A DNA stretch of 64,000 nucleotides from Burkholderiales bacterium (GCA_015075645.1 JABTUF010000006.1:248001-312000), one strand, 5' to 3'; shown: positions 1-8,922, numbered from the stretch's first letter. Notes: generated by a model not told the origin, from the sequence alone. Translations and numbers: made by a program.

Positions 1-1
1 G

Positions 2-586
2 ATCGAGCAGGGAGGCGACTTGGCGCAGGTGCGCCAGGCGATGGAGAAATGCCGCGCGCAGGCGGTGCGGGCCGGCGGCATCCTGAGGCAGTTGCGCGAG
101 CTCACGCGCCGGCGCACGCCCGAATTCGCGGCCTGCAACCTGAACACCAAGGTCCGAAACGCGCTCGCCTGGCTCGAGCACGAACTCGAGCGCGCGCACG
201 TCGTCGTCGAACTCGACCTCGCGCCCGACCTGCCCGAAGTGCAGGCCGACCGCATCCTGGTCGAACAGGTCGTGGTGAACCTCGTGCAGAATGCGGTCGA
301 TGCGATGCGCGATCTGCCCGTGACGTACCGGCGACTGACGATCCGCACGGCGACGGAAGCCGGCGGCACGCCGTGCGTACGCGTTACCGACCGCGGACCC
401 GGCATTCCCGCCGAGGTCGAAGACCGGCTCTACACGTCGTTCTTCACGACGAAGAAGGGCGGACTCGGCCTCGGGCTGTCGATCTGCAGATCGATCGTCG
501 AGATGCACGGCGGGCACATCGGGCACGGCCCGGGCGAACACGGCGGCGCATCGTTCCACTTCACCATCCCCGCGGGAGGCCGATGA
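2..586 (+). CDS. Sensor histidine kinase, C-terminal part (5' end outside window)
   Basis: The reading frame is open from base 2, so the N-terminal sensor and most of the dimerisation domain lie upstream of the window. What remains is the end of the HisKA helix pair and a full HATPase_c domain: N-box NLVQNAVDAM, G1 box DRGPGIP, and a G2 box in GGLGLGLSI. It should autophosphorylate and pass phosphate to the response regulator whose ATG overlaps this stop codon (ATGA). The arrangement and the FixJ-type partner suggest a FixL/TtrS-like kinase. The MHS transporter gene 340 bp downstream is a possible target. The signal sensed cannot be read from this fragment. Confidence 0.9.
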   Translation: MEQGGDLAQVRQAMEKCRAQAVRAGGILRQLRELTRRRTPEFAACNLNTKVRNALAWLEHELERAHVVVELDLAPDLPEVQADRILVEQVVVNLVQNAVDAMRDLPVTYRRLTIRTATEAGGTPCVRVTDRGPGIPAEVEDRLYTSFFTTKKGGLGLGLSICRSIVEMHGGHIGHGPGEHGGASFHFTIPAGGR

Positions 587-1224
587 GCCGCAATGTCCAA
601 CCCAGGATCGCGATCGTCGATGACGACGAGGCGGTCCGCGATGCGCTGTCGATGCTGCTGCGCGCGGCCGGCTACGCGGTCGACGTGCACGCGAGCGCCG
701 ATGCGTTCCTCGCGCGCATGACGGGAACGCAGCTCGCCTGCGCCATCCTCGACGTGAGAATGCCGGGCATGTCCGGCATCGAACTGCAGGAGCGCCTCGC
801 GGCCCAAGGCTCCGAGCTGCCGGTGGTGTTCCTCACCGGACACGGCGACGTCGCGATGGCGGTGCGCGCGATGAAGCGCGGCGCGTTCGACTTCCTCGAG
901 AAGCCGGTCGACGACGAGCGGCTCCTCGCGGTGGTCAAGGCCGCCGTCGACTTCGCCGCGCAGCCGAAGCCGATCGCGCTGCCGTCCGGTCCGACACCAC
1001 CCGGACTTGAGTCGCTGTCGCGCCGCGAACGCGAAGTGCTCGACCTCGTGCTCGCCGGCCACCAGACGCGCGCGATCGCCGAGTCGCTGTTCATCACGGT
1101 GAAGACGGTCGAGTTCCACCGCGGCCGTATCCACCAGAAGCTCGGGGTCGCCTCGATGGCCGAGCTCTTCCGGCTGTGTTTCGCCCGGCCGGGCGCGCCC
1201 GCGTCGCCTTCGGATCGAGCCTGA
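583..1224 (+). CDS. FixJ/TtrR-like two-component response regulator
   Basis: 213-residue protein with an N-terminal receiver domain (acidic DDD near residue 13, phospho-acceptor Asp57 in ILDVRMPG, conserved Lys in FLEKPVDD) and a C-terminal LuxR/FixJ-type helix-turn-helix (LSRREREVLDLVLAG, about residues 145-195). The start ATG overlaps the kinase stop codon in ATGA, so the two are translationally coupled. FixJ-family regulators are activated by phosphorylation and bind promoters as dimers. The nearest downstream co-directional gene is an MHS-family transporter, so regulated uptake of an organic acid is plausible but not shown. Confidence 0.92.
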   Translation: MSRNVQPRIAIVDDDEAVRDALSMLLRAAGYAVDVHASADAFLARMTGTQLACAILDVRMPGMSGIELQERLAAQGSELPVVFLTGHGDVAMAVRAMKRGAFDFLEKPVDDERLLAVVKAAVDFAAQPKPIALPSGPTPPGLESLSRREREVLDLVLAGHQTRAIAESLFITVKTVEFHRGRIHQKLGVASMAELFRLCFARPGAPASPSDRA

Positions 1225-1565
1225 GGGCGTCCAGGAATTCCAGACGATCATCGGGTGCGCCATTCGACGAGCGCCAGCATTTCCGGGGTTTCCTCCAGTC
1301 GACGCTGCAATCGGGCGGTCGCTACGATCCGTCGAATTTCGAAACGCCGCCGGCCACGAACTCCCGTTCGATTCGGAAAGCGGTCCACCCCGATATTCGT
1401 GCAGTCCGCGCTACTGCCCAGGGGGCAGCAGAACCCCGACGCGCGGCGCACGCCGTCCAGGATGAGCAACAGCGCCAGGCGATGGCCGCCGGCGAAGCTT
1501 GACCGTGCGATCGGTCGAAGACGACTCGCACGAACGGTGCGTCCACTTCAGGGAGGAGGAGCGCG
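1225..1565. other. Intergenic region upstream of the MHS transporter
   Basis: 341 bp without a convincing gene. The last bases hold a strong ribosome binding site (GGAGGAGG, about 1553-1560) for the transporter. A 73-codon minus-strand frame at 1248-1469 has no recognisable domain. No clear sigma-70 or sigma-54 promoter is visible, although any site for the upstream response regulator would be expected here. Confidence 0.5.
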
Positions 1566-3209
1566 ATGGCAACGACCGCAAGACCCATGGGCCCGGCGGG
1601 CACCCAACAGTTCAGCAGCGAGGAGAAGCGGGTCATCTTCGCGTCGTCGCTGGGCACGGTGTTCGAGTGGTACGACTTCTACCTGTACGCGGTGCTGGCG
1701 CCGTTCTTCGCGGCGCTGTTCTTCCCGCCGGGCAACGCGACCGCGGCGCTGCTCTCCGCGTTCGCGGCCTACGCCGCGGGCTTCCTGGTCCGTCCGTTCG
1801 GAGCGCTCCTCTTCGGCCGCATCGGCGACCTCGTCGGCCGCAAGTACACGTTCCTCGTCACGATCCTGGTGATGGGCTTCTCGACCTTCGCGGTCGGCCT
1901 GTTGCCGACCTACGCGTCGGTCGGTTGGCTCTCGCCGATCCTGATGGTGAGCCTGCGACTGCTGCAGGGTCTCGCGCTCGGCGGCGAGTACGGCGGCGCG
2001 GCGACCTACGTGGCCGAGCACGCGAGTCCGGGGCGCCGCGGCTTCGACACCTCGTGGATCCAGACGACGGCGACGCTCGGTCTCTTCCTCGCGCTGATCG
2101 TCATCGGGCTGTGCCGGTTCACCGGCTGGATGACGCCGGCGCAGTTCTCCGAGTGGGGCTGGCGGCTGCCGTTCCTCGTGTCGTTGATCCTGCTGATCTT
2201 CTCGGTCTACATCCGGCTCAAGCTGAACGAATCGCCGGTGTTCCAGCGGATGAAGGCCGAGGGCAAGGGCAGCAAGGCGCCGCTCACCGAGAGCTTCCTG
2301 CGCTACCCGAACAACAAGTACGTCCTGCTCGCGCTGCTCGGCGCGACGGCCGGCCAGGGCGTCGTCTGGTACACCGGGCAGTTCTACGCGCTGTTCTTCC
2401 TCACGATCACGCTCAAGGTCGACGGGATGACCGCCTACCAGATGATCGGCCTCTCGCTCGTCCTCGGCACGCCGTTCTTCATCTTCTTCGGCTGGCTCTC
2501 CGACAAGATCGGCCGGCTGAAGATCATCCTGGCGGGCTGCCTGATCGCCGCGCTCACCTACTTCCCGCTGTTCGGCGCGCTCACGCACTACGTCAATCCG
2601 GCGCTCGAGCAGTTCCAGCAGAAGAACGCGATCACGGTGGCGGCGCGCGACTGCCAGTTCCACATCTTCGTCGGCCCGTGGTCGAAGTTCAGCGAGTGCG
2701 ACAAGGCCAAGGACTTCCTGACCAAGGCCGGTCTGTCGTTCACCTCGACCGAGCAGCCCGCAAGCGCCGCGGAGAACGTGGTGATCAAGGTCGCGGACAC
2801 CGAGCTCAAGGGCTTCGACGCGGCGAAGACGCTGGCCGTGCTGAAGGAGAAGGGCTATCCGACGTCGGCGGACAAGAACGCGATCAACTGGCCGATGGCC
2901 CTGCTGATCCTGTTCATCATGCTGATCTACGTGACGATGGTGTACGGGCCGATCGCGGCGTTCCTGGTCGAGATGTTCCCGACCAAGATCCGCTACACGT
3001 CGATGTCGCTGCCCTACCACATCGGGAACGGCTGGTTCGGCGGGATGCTGCCGCTGCTCGCGACCGCACTGGTCGCGGCCTCCGGCGACATCTACTACGG
3101 CCTCTGGTATCCGATCATCGTCGCGCTGATGACCTTCGTGATCGGCCTCCTGTTCCTCAAGGACCGCAAGGACATCGACCTGCACGCCGACGAGTCGGCG
3201 TACCGGTAA
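1566..3209 (+). CDS. MFS transporter, metabolite:H+ symporter (MHS) type, with large internal insert
   Basis: 547-residue polytopic inner-membrane protein. The N-terminal half carries MHS signatures: FEWYDFYLYAVLAPFF in TM1, the loop motif GRIGDLVGRKYTFL, and RLLQGLALGGEYGGA. The family (KgtP, ProP, ShiA and relatives) imports dicarboxylates, osmolytes or aromatic acids with protons. Typical members have about 430-450 residues. This one is longer because roughly 100 hydrophilic residues (about 335-440, with two Cys) interrupt the C-terminal half before the helix starting WPMALLILFIML. A strong SD lies 6 bp before the ATG. It follows a two-component pair that may control it. Substrate unknown. 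Confidence 0.88.
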   Translation: MATTARPMGPAGTQQFSSEEKRVIFASSLGTVFEWYDFYLYAVLAPFFAALFFPPGNATAALLSAFAAYAAGFLVRPFGALLFGRIGDLVGRKYTFLVTILVMGFSTFAVGLLPTYASVGWLSPILMVSLRLLQGLALGGEYGGAATYVAEHASPGRRGFDTSWIQTTATLGLFLALIVIGLCRFTGWMTPAQFSEWGWRLPFLVSLILLIFSVYIRLKLNESPVFQRMKAEGKGSKAPLTESFLRYPNNKYVLLALLGATAGQGVVWYTGQFYALFFLTITLKVDGMTAYQMIGLSLVLGTPFFIFFGWLSDKIGRLKIILAGCLIAALTYFPLFGALTHYVNPALEQFQQKNAITVAARDCQFHIFVGPWSKFSECDKAKDFLTKAGLSFTSTEQPASAAENVVIKVADTELKGFDAAKTLAVLKEKGYPTSADKNAINWPMALLILFIMLIYVTMVYGPIAAFLVEMFPTKIRYTSMSLPYHIGNGWFGGMLPLLATALVAASGDIYYGLWYPIIVALMTFVIGLLFLKDRKDIDLHADESAYR

Positions 3210-3225
3210 TCGTCCGAAGGCGATT

Positions 3226-3288
3226 CCGGGCCGGCGCATCGTCGGCCCGGCGCGGCGGCCCCGGCCCGATGCCGGGGCCGTTGCATTT
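3226..3288 (+). terminator. Tandem hairpins, likely rho-independent terminator of the transporter gene
   Basis: Two perfect hairpins follow the stop codon: an 8-bp stem (3226-3233 with 3243-3250) and a 10-bp GC stem (CGGCCCCGGC at 3256-3265 with 3271-3280, loop CCGAT). The second is followed by TTGCATTT, a weak U-tract. The position 15-75 bp after the stop fits termination. Confidence 0.6.
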
Positions 3289-3302
3289 CCGGAGTTCGTG
3301 CG

Positions 3303-3533
3303 ATGAAGGTGTCCGCGCAGTTCACGTTCTGGGCGTCCGTGGTCTTCGCGATCGGCTGCATCGCCTATGCGGGATTCGGCTTCTCGTCGATCGACGCGTC
3401 GATGCCGCCTGGCGTGCGCGAGGACTCGCGCGGCTACGTGTGGTTCTGGCTGTTCATGGGCGGCGTCGGGATCGCCACCGCGATCGTGTCGTGGCTGATG
3501 CTGCGCGGGACCATCCGCATGCCGGACGAGTGA
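3303..3533 (+). CDS. Small membrane protein, two predicted TM helices
   Basis: 76 residues. TM1 spans about residues 5-27 (FTFWASVVFAIGCIAYAGFG). A short polar loop follows, then TM2 about 46-67 (WFWLFMGGVGIATAIVSWLM). No family recognised. It lies just past the terminator of the MHS transporter and before a convergent gene. Codon use looks normal for the genome. Function unknown; the short length leaves some doubt that it is expressed. Confidence 0.6.
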   Translation: MKVSAQFTFWASVVFAIGCIAYAGFGFSSIDASMPPGVREDSRGYVWFWLFMGGVGIATAIVSWLMLRGTIRMPDE

Positions 3534-3608
3534 CGTTCCCGCGGCCGGTCGGGAATGCGGCGCGCGCGCCCGCGCGTCCCGCCCGCGCGCGCGGATGACA
3601 CCGGGCCG

Positions 3609-3992
3609 CTACCACTCGATGGTCCAGCGGTGCCCGCAGGCGCGGCAGCACACCTGCATGTCCTGATTCCTGCCGTGCTCGACGTCGAAGCGGCCGTACG
3701 CCCGGCACGCGCCGCACACCGCCTGGTTGGCGACCAGTTCGGCACGCGACAGCACCTTGAGATAGCGCCGGAGCGCCCACACGCCCACCGCGGCGCCGGA
3801 GAGCACGCTGGCGGCCAGCGGGAGGCGCTCGCTGCCCTCGAAGGTGAAAGCCTCCATCGCGCCCATCACGCCGAGTGTCGCGAAGACCAGCAGCACCAGG
3901 TTCGCGTGGCCGGACAGGAGCTCGCGCTCGTACCAGCGGCGGAACCCGCGTTTCGAGATGGCCTGCGGGATCGTCGCCGCTGCGAACGCCAT
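3609..3992 (-). CDS. Membrane protein with C-terminal zinc-ribbon-like cysteine pairs
   Basis: 127 residues. A short amphipathic N-terminus is followed by two hydrophobic helices (about residues 29-48 and 58-76). The C-terminal 40 residues carry a CGAC pair and a CCRACGH cluster, a zinc-ribbon-like arrangement. A good SD (GAGGAGG) precedes the ATG. It is convergent with the small membrane gene at 3303. No known family could be named. The ribbon could bind metal, protein or nucleic acid at the membrane; this is inference. Confidence 0.7.
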   Translation of the reverse strand: MAFAAATIPQAISKRGFRRWYERELLSGHANLVLLVFATLGVMGAMEAFTFEGSERLPLAASVLSGAAVGVWALRRYLKVLSRAELVANQAVCGACRAYGRFDVEHGRNQDMQVCCRACGHRWTIEW

Positions 3993-4043
3993 GGCCGAAC
4001 CTCCTCATCGCGGATCATAGCGACCCGGGGTCGAAGTTGCGTG

Positions 4044-4679
4044 TCAGGCACCGGGCAACCAGCGCCGCGCCGCTGCCGCGCTCTCCAGCGCCCTCCAGTC
4101 GCGCAAGCCCTGCGCCACGGCCCGCGGCCACAGGCATTGCAGCAGCTCCGCGGTGGCCAAGGCGTCGCTGGCCGCGACATGGCGTTCCGCGACCGTGATG
4201 CCGTGCAACGCCAGGAAGTCGTCGAGCGTGGTCGCGCGCGTGCCCGGATGGAGGAGCGGCGCCAGTTCGGCCAGGTCCAGCCATCGGCTGTCGAGCCGTG
4301 GGCGGCCGATCGCGTGCAGCGCCCGCTCGATCATCCGGCGGTCGAACGAGACGTGAAAGCCGATCAGGAGCGCCGCGCCCGCGTATTCGGCGAATCCCGC
4401 CAGCGCCTCGGACGCATCGACGCCGGCGCGCTGCGCCCCCGCGCCGATGCCGTGCAGCAGGATGTTCGCCTTGTCGGGGGGAGCGCCCGTGTCTCGTCCC
4501 AGCACCACCTCGAAACTGTCGCCGGGCCGGATCACGACCCCGCCGCCGCGCCGCTCGACGCCGACCGCGGCGATCGCGAGCAGGTCGTCGTGCTCGGGGT
4601 CGAGTCCGCTGGTCTCGACGTCGAGCACGACCGCACGTGCCCCGTCGGCCGCGCGCGGCCGCCACGGCAGCCGGATCAC
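4044..4679 (-). CDS. 3'-5' exonuclease, DnaQ-like (DEDDh)
   Basis: 211 residues with a DnaQ/RNase T-type exonuclease fold. DEDDh catalytic residues are visible: Asp20 and Glu22 in VLDVETSGLD, Asp113 in FHVSFDRR, His167 and Asp172 in HVAASD. Such enzymes remove 3' nucleotides using two metal ions. The GTG start overlaps the upstream stop codon in GTGA, so it is translationally coupled to the cNMP/CBS/DUF294 gene. That pairing recurs beside DUF4212/sodium symporter genes in proteobacteria (from memory). It lacks the C-terminal polymerase-binding tail of replicative epsilon, so proofreading is not implied. Confidence 0.88.
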   Translation of the reverse strand: MIRLPWRPRAADGARAVVLDVETSGLDPEHDDLLAIAAVGVERRGGGVVIRPGDSFEVVLGRDTGAPPDKANILLHGIGAGAQRAGVDASEALAGFAEYAGAALLIGFHVSFDRRMIERALHAIGRPRLDSRWLDLAELAPLLHPGTRATTLDDFLALHGITVAERHVAASDALATAELLQCLWPRAVAQGLRDWRALESAAAARRWLPGA

Positions 4680-6538
4680 GGGTAATCCAGCTCGATGCGC
4701 TGCTGCAGCCTGCGCGCCGCCTGCAACGCTTCGCGCAACACACGGCGATCGATGACATTGAGCTTCGCGACTGCAATGCGATTGGCGGGCGCGTCGACGC
4801 CGGCGCCGACCTGCGCGGCGAGCCTCAGCGTCTGCAGGTACTCGAAGGCGCTGATCCAGCCTTCCGTGTCTTCCGGCGCGATGCCGAGCGCCTTTCCCGC
4901 CAGTTGCAGCCTCGTGCTCGTGCCGGTGGCGCGCACGCCGGCCGCGAGCGCGAGCAGGCGCGCTCCGCCGACGAAAATGGCCGTGCCCTGCAGCTTGAGA
5001 TCGATCTCGTCGCCGGAGATGCCGCCGTGCCAGGCGAGCGGCGGGCGCTGAGAGAGCAGGTTGTCGGCCATCAGCTTCAGGAATCGAGGCGACGCCGCAG
5101 CCTGCACAGCGATCACGTCGGTGAGCGGGCCGACCAGCGCAGCGTTGCCGACGACCGGCCGCAGGTCGAAGTAGATGCTCGCGGCGAGCAGGTGCTCGGG
5201 CGCGCCCTGGTCGATCCAGCGGACGAAGCGCGCCTGCCACTCGTCCGCACCCAGGCAACAGGCCTCCTGTCCGGCCATGACCCCGCCCCTGCACAACGGA
5301 TACCCGGCCGTGGCCAGCGCATGATTCACCGCGTCGCCGAACGAGAGCCAGCGCGCGCGTTCAGGCAGGGCCTCGGGCGAGAGCACGAGGCCGTTGTCCT
5401 GGTCGGTGGCGATCGTCTGCTCACCGCGGCCCTCGGAACCGAAGGCCACCCAGCACGCCTGCTGCAGGTCGAGCGCGTGCTCGGCCGCGAGGAGCGTCAC
5501 CAGGCGCACGGTGAGGCGGTCGTTCAGGTGGCTCACGAGTTCGGTGAGCGCGCGCGCGGCCACGCCCTGCGCCAGCAACTGGCGCGCGAAGCGGCGGATC
5601 TCCTCGGCCGCGGCTTCCAGCGCATGCACGCTCGTCGCGCCGTCGATCGAGCCGCCGATCTGCACCAGGCTGCGTCGCTGCAGGACGAACAGGTCGCGCT
5701 CGGAGACCACGCCCACCACCCGACCGGTTTCGGCGCTGTCGACGATCGGCACGTGGCGCACGCGCTCGCGCGACATCAGGAGCGCCGCATCGTGCGCGCG
5801 CGCGTGCACGGTGAGCGTGTGCACCGGCTTCGACATGGCGTCGTCGATCGGCGAATCGAGCGATCGACCCGCGAGCACCACGCGCTCGAGCACGTCGTGG
5901 CGCGTGAGGATGCCGATCGCCGCGCCGCGGGGGTCGGTCACCAGCACCGAGCCCACGTTGCGCTCGTGCATCGCGCCAAGCGCGTCGCCCAGTGCCGTAC
6001 CCGGCGGCACCGACAGCGGCTCGCGACGAGTGAAGGCGGCGAGCGGCGTCTCCAGCGACTGCTCGGCCAGCGCCAGCGCCGCGAAGCGCTCGACCATCGC
6101 GTGCTTCGACAGCTCCAGCATCTTGAGCACGCGGCTCTGCAGGAACTCCAGCAGCGGCGGGCTCTCGCGCGCGAGTTCGCGCAGCCGCTCGACCGGGATC
6201 GCGAGGCAGAACGTGTCCTCGCGCGCCCGGTAGCGCCCGGTGACGGCGCGCTCGCCCAGGGCGGCGCCGAGCGACATCATCTCGCCCGCCTCGACCACGA
6301 ACGGCGTGCCCCCGTAGCCGCGCTCGCCGACGATGCAGCCCGAACGCACGACGTACATGTGCTGCGGCACGCCGCTCGAAGGCTCGAGCACGACTTCGTC
6401 GGGCGCGAAATAGACCTGCTCGGACGCCTCGACGAAGGCGCGCCGGTGCTCGGCCGCCATCCGGTCGAACGGCGCGTAGCGCGCCAGCTCGGCGTCGAGC
6501 TGGGCGATGAGGCGCGGCGAAGGCGTGGTGCTGCTCAT
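4676..6538 (-). CDS. cNMP-binding/CBS/DUF294 nucleotidyltransferase-like signalling protein
   Basis: 620 residues. Order: cyclic-nucleotide-binding-like domain (about 15-140), two CBS domains (about 165-290), then a DUF294 putative nucleotidyltransferase domain with the motif GSEGRGEQTIATDQDN, followed by the DUF294 C-terminal helical domain. The GSxxR...D.D pattern matches the polymerase-beta-type active site, as in GlnD-like enzymes. The family is generally inferred to sense nucleotides and control an adjacent acetate-type symporter. Here the symporter and DUF4212 genes lie upstream on the same strand, with a terminator hairpin between, so expression probably depends on read-through or an internal promoter. 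Confidence 0.88.
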   Translation of the reverse strand: MSSTTPSPRLIAQLDAELARYAPFDRMAAEHRRAFVEASEQVYFAPDEVVLEPSSGVPQHMYVVRSGCIVGERGYGGTPFVVEAGEMMSLGAALGERAVTGRYRAREDTFCLAIPVERLRELARESPPLLEFLQSRVLKMLELSKHAMVERFAALALAEQSLETPLAAFTRREPLSVPPGTALGDALGAMHERNVGSVLVTDPRGAAIGILTRHDVLERVVLAGRSLDSPIDDAMSKPVHTLTVHARAHDAALLMSRERVRHVPIVDSAETGRVVGVVSERDLFVLQRRSLVQIGGSIDGATSVHALEAAAEEIRRFARQLLAQGVAARALTELVSHLNDRLTVRLVTLLAAEHALDLQQACWVAFGSEGRGEQTIATDQDNGLVLSPEALPERARWLSFGDAVNHALATAGYPLCRGGVMAGQEACCLGADEWQARFVRWIDQGAPEHLLAASIYFDLRPVVGNAALVGPLTDVIAVQAAASPRFLKLMADNLLSQRPPLAWHGGISGDEIDLKLQGTAIFVGGARLLALAAGVRATGTSTRLQLAGKALGIAPEDTEGWISAFEYLQTLRLAAQVGAGVDAPANRIAVAKLNVIDRRVLREALQAARRLQQRIELDYP

Positions 6539-6542
6539 CGAT

Positions 6543-6577
6543 CAAAAAACAGGGGCGCCACTCGCGTGGCGCCCCCC
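6543..6577 (-). terminator. Rho-independent terminator between symporter and cNMP/CBS gene
   Basis: Perfect 9-bp stem GGGGCGCCA (6552-6560) with TGGCGCCCC (6567-6575) and a 6-base loop. Read on the minus strand it is followed by a run of six T. It sits 20 bp after the symporter stop and just before the next start, so it probably lowers transcription of the downstream signalling and exonuclease genes. Confidence 0.85.
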
Positions 6578-6595
6578 GTTTACGCCACGATCGTC

Positions 6596-8623
6596 CTAGG
6601 TGGCCTGCGCGACCTTGAGGTCCGGATAACGTACGTGCTCGACCAGTTCCTGCGTCTCCTGCTTCGGCGGCGCGGTCAGGAGGCTCACGACGATGATCAC
6701 CGCGAAGCCCAACGGCACGCCGAACAGGCCGGCCGAGATCGGCTGGATGCCCCACCAGATGTTGTCGGCCACCGGCGAGGTCACGCCGAAGACGCCGCGC
6801 AACCACGCCTGGGTCGTCGCCATGTAGTAGAACGTGACGCCCAGGCCGGCGACCATGCCCAGCGTCGCGCCCCACCGGTTGGCGCGCTTCCAGAAGATGC
6901 CGAGCACCAGCGCCGGGAAGAACGCCGCCGCCGCGAACGAGAACGCCGCCGACACCAGGAACAGGATGTCCGCCGGCTTCTGCGACGCCACGAAGGCGGC
7001 ACACAGCGCCACGACCAGGAGCAGGATCTTCGAGATCATCACGCGGCGCGCGGTCGGCGCGTTGGGATCGATCATCTTGTAGTAAAGGTCGTGGGAGAGC
7101 GCGTTGGCGATCGTCAGCAGGAGGCCGTCGGCGGTGGACAGCGCCGCCGCCAGGCCGCCGGCGGCGACCATGCCCGAGATCACGAACGGCAGGCCGCCGA
7201 TGGCCGGCGTCGCCAGCACGATGATGTCGCCGCCGATCTTGATCTCGCCCAGTTGCAGGATGCCGTCCTTGTTGATGTCGGTGACCGACAGGAGGCTCGG
7301 GTCGACGCGGTTCCAGGCCGATATCCATTCCGGCAATGCGGCAAACGAGGTGCCCACCACGTTGGTGAACATCTCGTACTTGACCAGCACCGCCAGCGCG
7401 GGCGCCGTGAAGTAGAGCAGGAAGATGAAGAACAGCGACCAGGCCACCGAAGTTCGGGCCTCCTTCACCGACGGCACCGTGTAGTAGCGCATCAGGATGT
7501 GCGGCAACGCGGCCGTGCCCACCATCAGGCAGAAGATCAGCGCCAGGAAATTGCGGCGCGACTCGTTGAAGGACTTCTGCGCCGCGGCGTCGCCGTCGGG
7601 GTTGCCGGCGAAGACCTGCGCGTGCGGCGGCATGCCGCCCAGCGGGCGCGCGCGCGCCAGGTCGGCGTTGCGTGCCGCCGTCAGCTTGGCGCGATCGGCG
7701 GCCGGAGCGTCGGCCGGCAGCGCCTTCAACTTCGCGTCCGCCTCGTCGGCGCGCGCCTTGAAGTCGGCGATGACCTCCTTCTCCTTGGCGTCGTTCACGA
7801 GCGCCTTCTCGCGCTCGGTGACTTTCTGCAACTGGAAGCCGTAGACCAGTTGCGGCACCGGCACGCCGGTCTGCTTCACGCTCAGCCAGATCACCGGCAC
7901 CAGGTACGCGATGATCAGGATGATGTACTGGGCCACCTGCGTCCACGTGACCGCGCGCATGCCGCCGAGGAAGCTGCACACCAGGATGCCGCCCAGCCCG
8001 ACGAAGATCCCGATCTCGAAGGCCAAGCCCGACAGCCGCGCGGTGATGATCCCCACGCCGTAGATCTGCGCCACCACGTAGGTGAACGAGCACAGGATCG
8101 CGGCCAGGATGCCGATGAAGCGCGGGAGGTGACCTTCGTAGCGCGCGCCGAGGAAGTCGGGAATCGTGAAGGCCCCGAACTTGCGCAGGTACGGCGCGAG
8201 GAACAGCGCCACCAGGCAGTAGCCGCCGGTCCAGCCCATGATGAAGGCGAGACCACCGTAGCCGGTGAGGTACAGCGTGCCGGCCATGCCGATGAACGAA
8301 GCCGCGCTCATCCAGTCGGCGCCCGTCGCCATGCCGTTGTAGATGGCGGGGACGCGCCGGCCGGCGACGTAGTACTCGGTCGCGTCGCTGGTCCGGCTCA
8401 TGATGCCGATGCCGGCGTACAGCCCGATCGTCGCGAGCAGGAAGATGAAGCCGATCCAGTTCCTCGGCAACCCGAACTGCTCGAGAATGGCCAGCACGAT
8501 GATGAACGCGATGAAGCCGCCGGTGTACCAGCCGTACACCTTGTTCAACTGTCGCTTGAAGGCCCCCTTGTCCGCCGCGGTGGTCGTTGCCCCGCCGGCG
8601 CCTGCTCCGAACATGCCAGCCAT
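6596..8623 (-). CDS. Sodium:solute symporter, long VC_2705-type subfamily
   Basis: 675-residue SSS (SLC5) family transporter with about 13 TM helices. GADWMSAASFIGMAGTLYL and the TWTQVAQYIILII helix are family signatures. A hydrophilic stretch (about 262-355) and an extracytoplasmic loop lengthen it relative to ActP. The loop at 449-460 (DINKDGILQLGE) matches a canonical EF-hand calcium loop. The gene starts 1 bp after the stop of the DUF4212 small subunit, the usual arrangement of this subfamily, which is thought to take up acetate or other short monocarboxylates with Na+. A terminator follows the stop. Confidence 0.92.
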   Translation of the reverse strand: MAGMFGAGAGGATTTAADKGAFKRQLNKVYGWYTGGFIAFIIVLAILEQFGLPRNWIGFIFLLATIGLYAGIGIMSRTSDATEYYVAGRRVPAIYNGMATGADWMSAASFIGMAGTLYLTGYGGLAFIMGWTGGYCLVALFLAPYLRKFGAFTIPDFLGARYEGHLPRFIGILAAILCSFTYVVAQIYGVGIITARLSGLAFEIGIFVGLGGILVCSFLGGMRAVTWTQVAQYIILIIAYLVPVIWLSVKQTGVPVPQLVYGFQLQKVTEREKALVNDAKEKEVIADFKARADEADAKLKALPADAPAADRAKLTAARNADLARARPLGGMPPHAQVFAGNPDGDAAAQKSFNESRRNFLALIFCLMVGTAALPHILMRYYTVPSVKEARTSVAWSLFFIFLLYFTAPALAVLVKYEMFTNVVGTSFAALPEWISAWNRVDPSLLSVTDINKDGILQLGEIKIGGDIIVLATPAIGGLPFVISGMVAAGGLAAALSTADGLLLTIANALSHDLYYKMIDPNAPTARRVMISKILLLVVALCAAFVASQKPADILFLVSAAFSFAAAAFFPALVLGIFWKRANRWGATLGMVAGLGVTFYYMATTQAWLRGVFGVTSPVADNIWWGIQPISAGLFGVPLGFAVIIVVSLLTAPPKQETQELVEHVRYPDLKVAQAT

Positions 8624-8624
8624 G

Positions 8625-8882
8625 TCATTCCTCCTCGGCGACGCCGTGTTCTTCGTCGAGCCTGTTCATCGTGCGCGCGTAGTACCAGATGATCAGGCAG
8701 TACACGACCAGCGCGCCCTGGGCTCCCACCCAGAAGCTGAACGGCCAGCCGAAGAACGTGAAGTTCAGGTCACGGGCGTAGTACCCGATGACGAAGGTGA
8801 CGACGAACCAGATCACGAGCAGGATCGCCGTGAGCCTGAGGTTCTTGCGCCAGTAGTCGCGGTGCGTCTCGGTCAACTCCAT
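8625..8882 (-). CDS. DUF4212 small subunit of sodium:solute symporter
   Basis: 85 residues with two TM helices (about 19-38 and 48-70) and the family-typical N-terminus YWRKNLRLTAILL. DUF4212 proteins are encoded immediately upstream of the long VC_2705-type symporter and are regarded as its small partner. A strong SD (AGGAGGGG) precedes the ATG. The two genes are separated by a single base, so tight co-expression is expected. Confidence 0.92.
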   Translation of the reverse strand: MELTETHRDYWRKNLRLTAILLVIWFVVTFVIGYYARDLNFTFFGWPFSFWVGAQGALVVYCLIIWYYARTMNRLDEEHGVAEEE

Positions 8883-8922
8883 CGGTCCCCTCCTGTCTGC
8901 CTCTTCTTGCGAGAGTGAGTTT

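Noticed and set aside
1248..1469. Minus-strand 73-codon frame upstream of the MHS gene
   Set aside because: No recognisable family, no SD and no partner gene.
4298..8692. A 1464-codon open frame on the plus strand
   Set aside because: It runs antisense across the exonuclease, cNMP/CBS/DUF294 and symporter genes. Its translation is Arg/His/Ala-rich without any domain, the usual shadow in GC-rich DNA.
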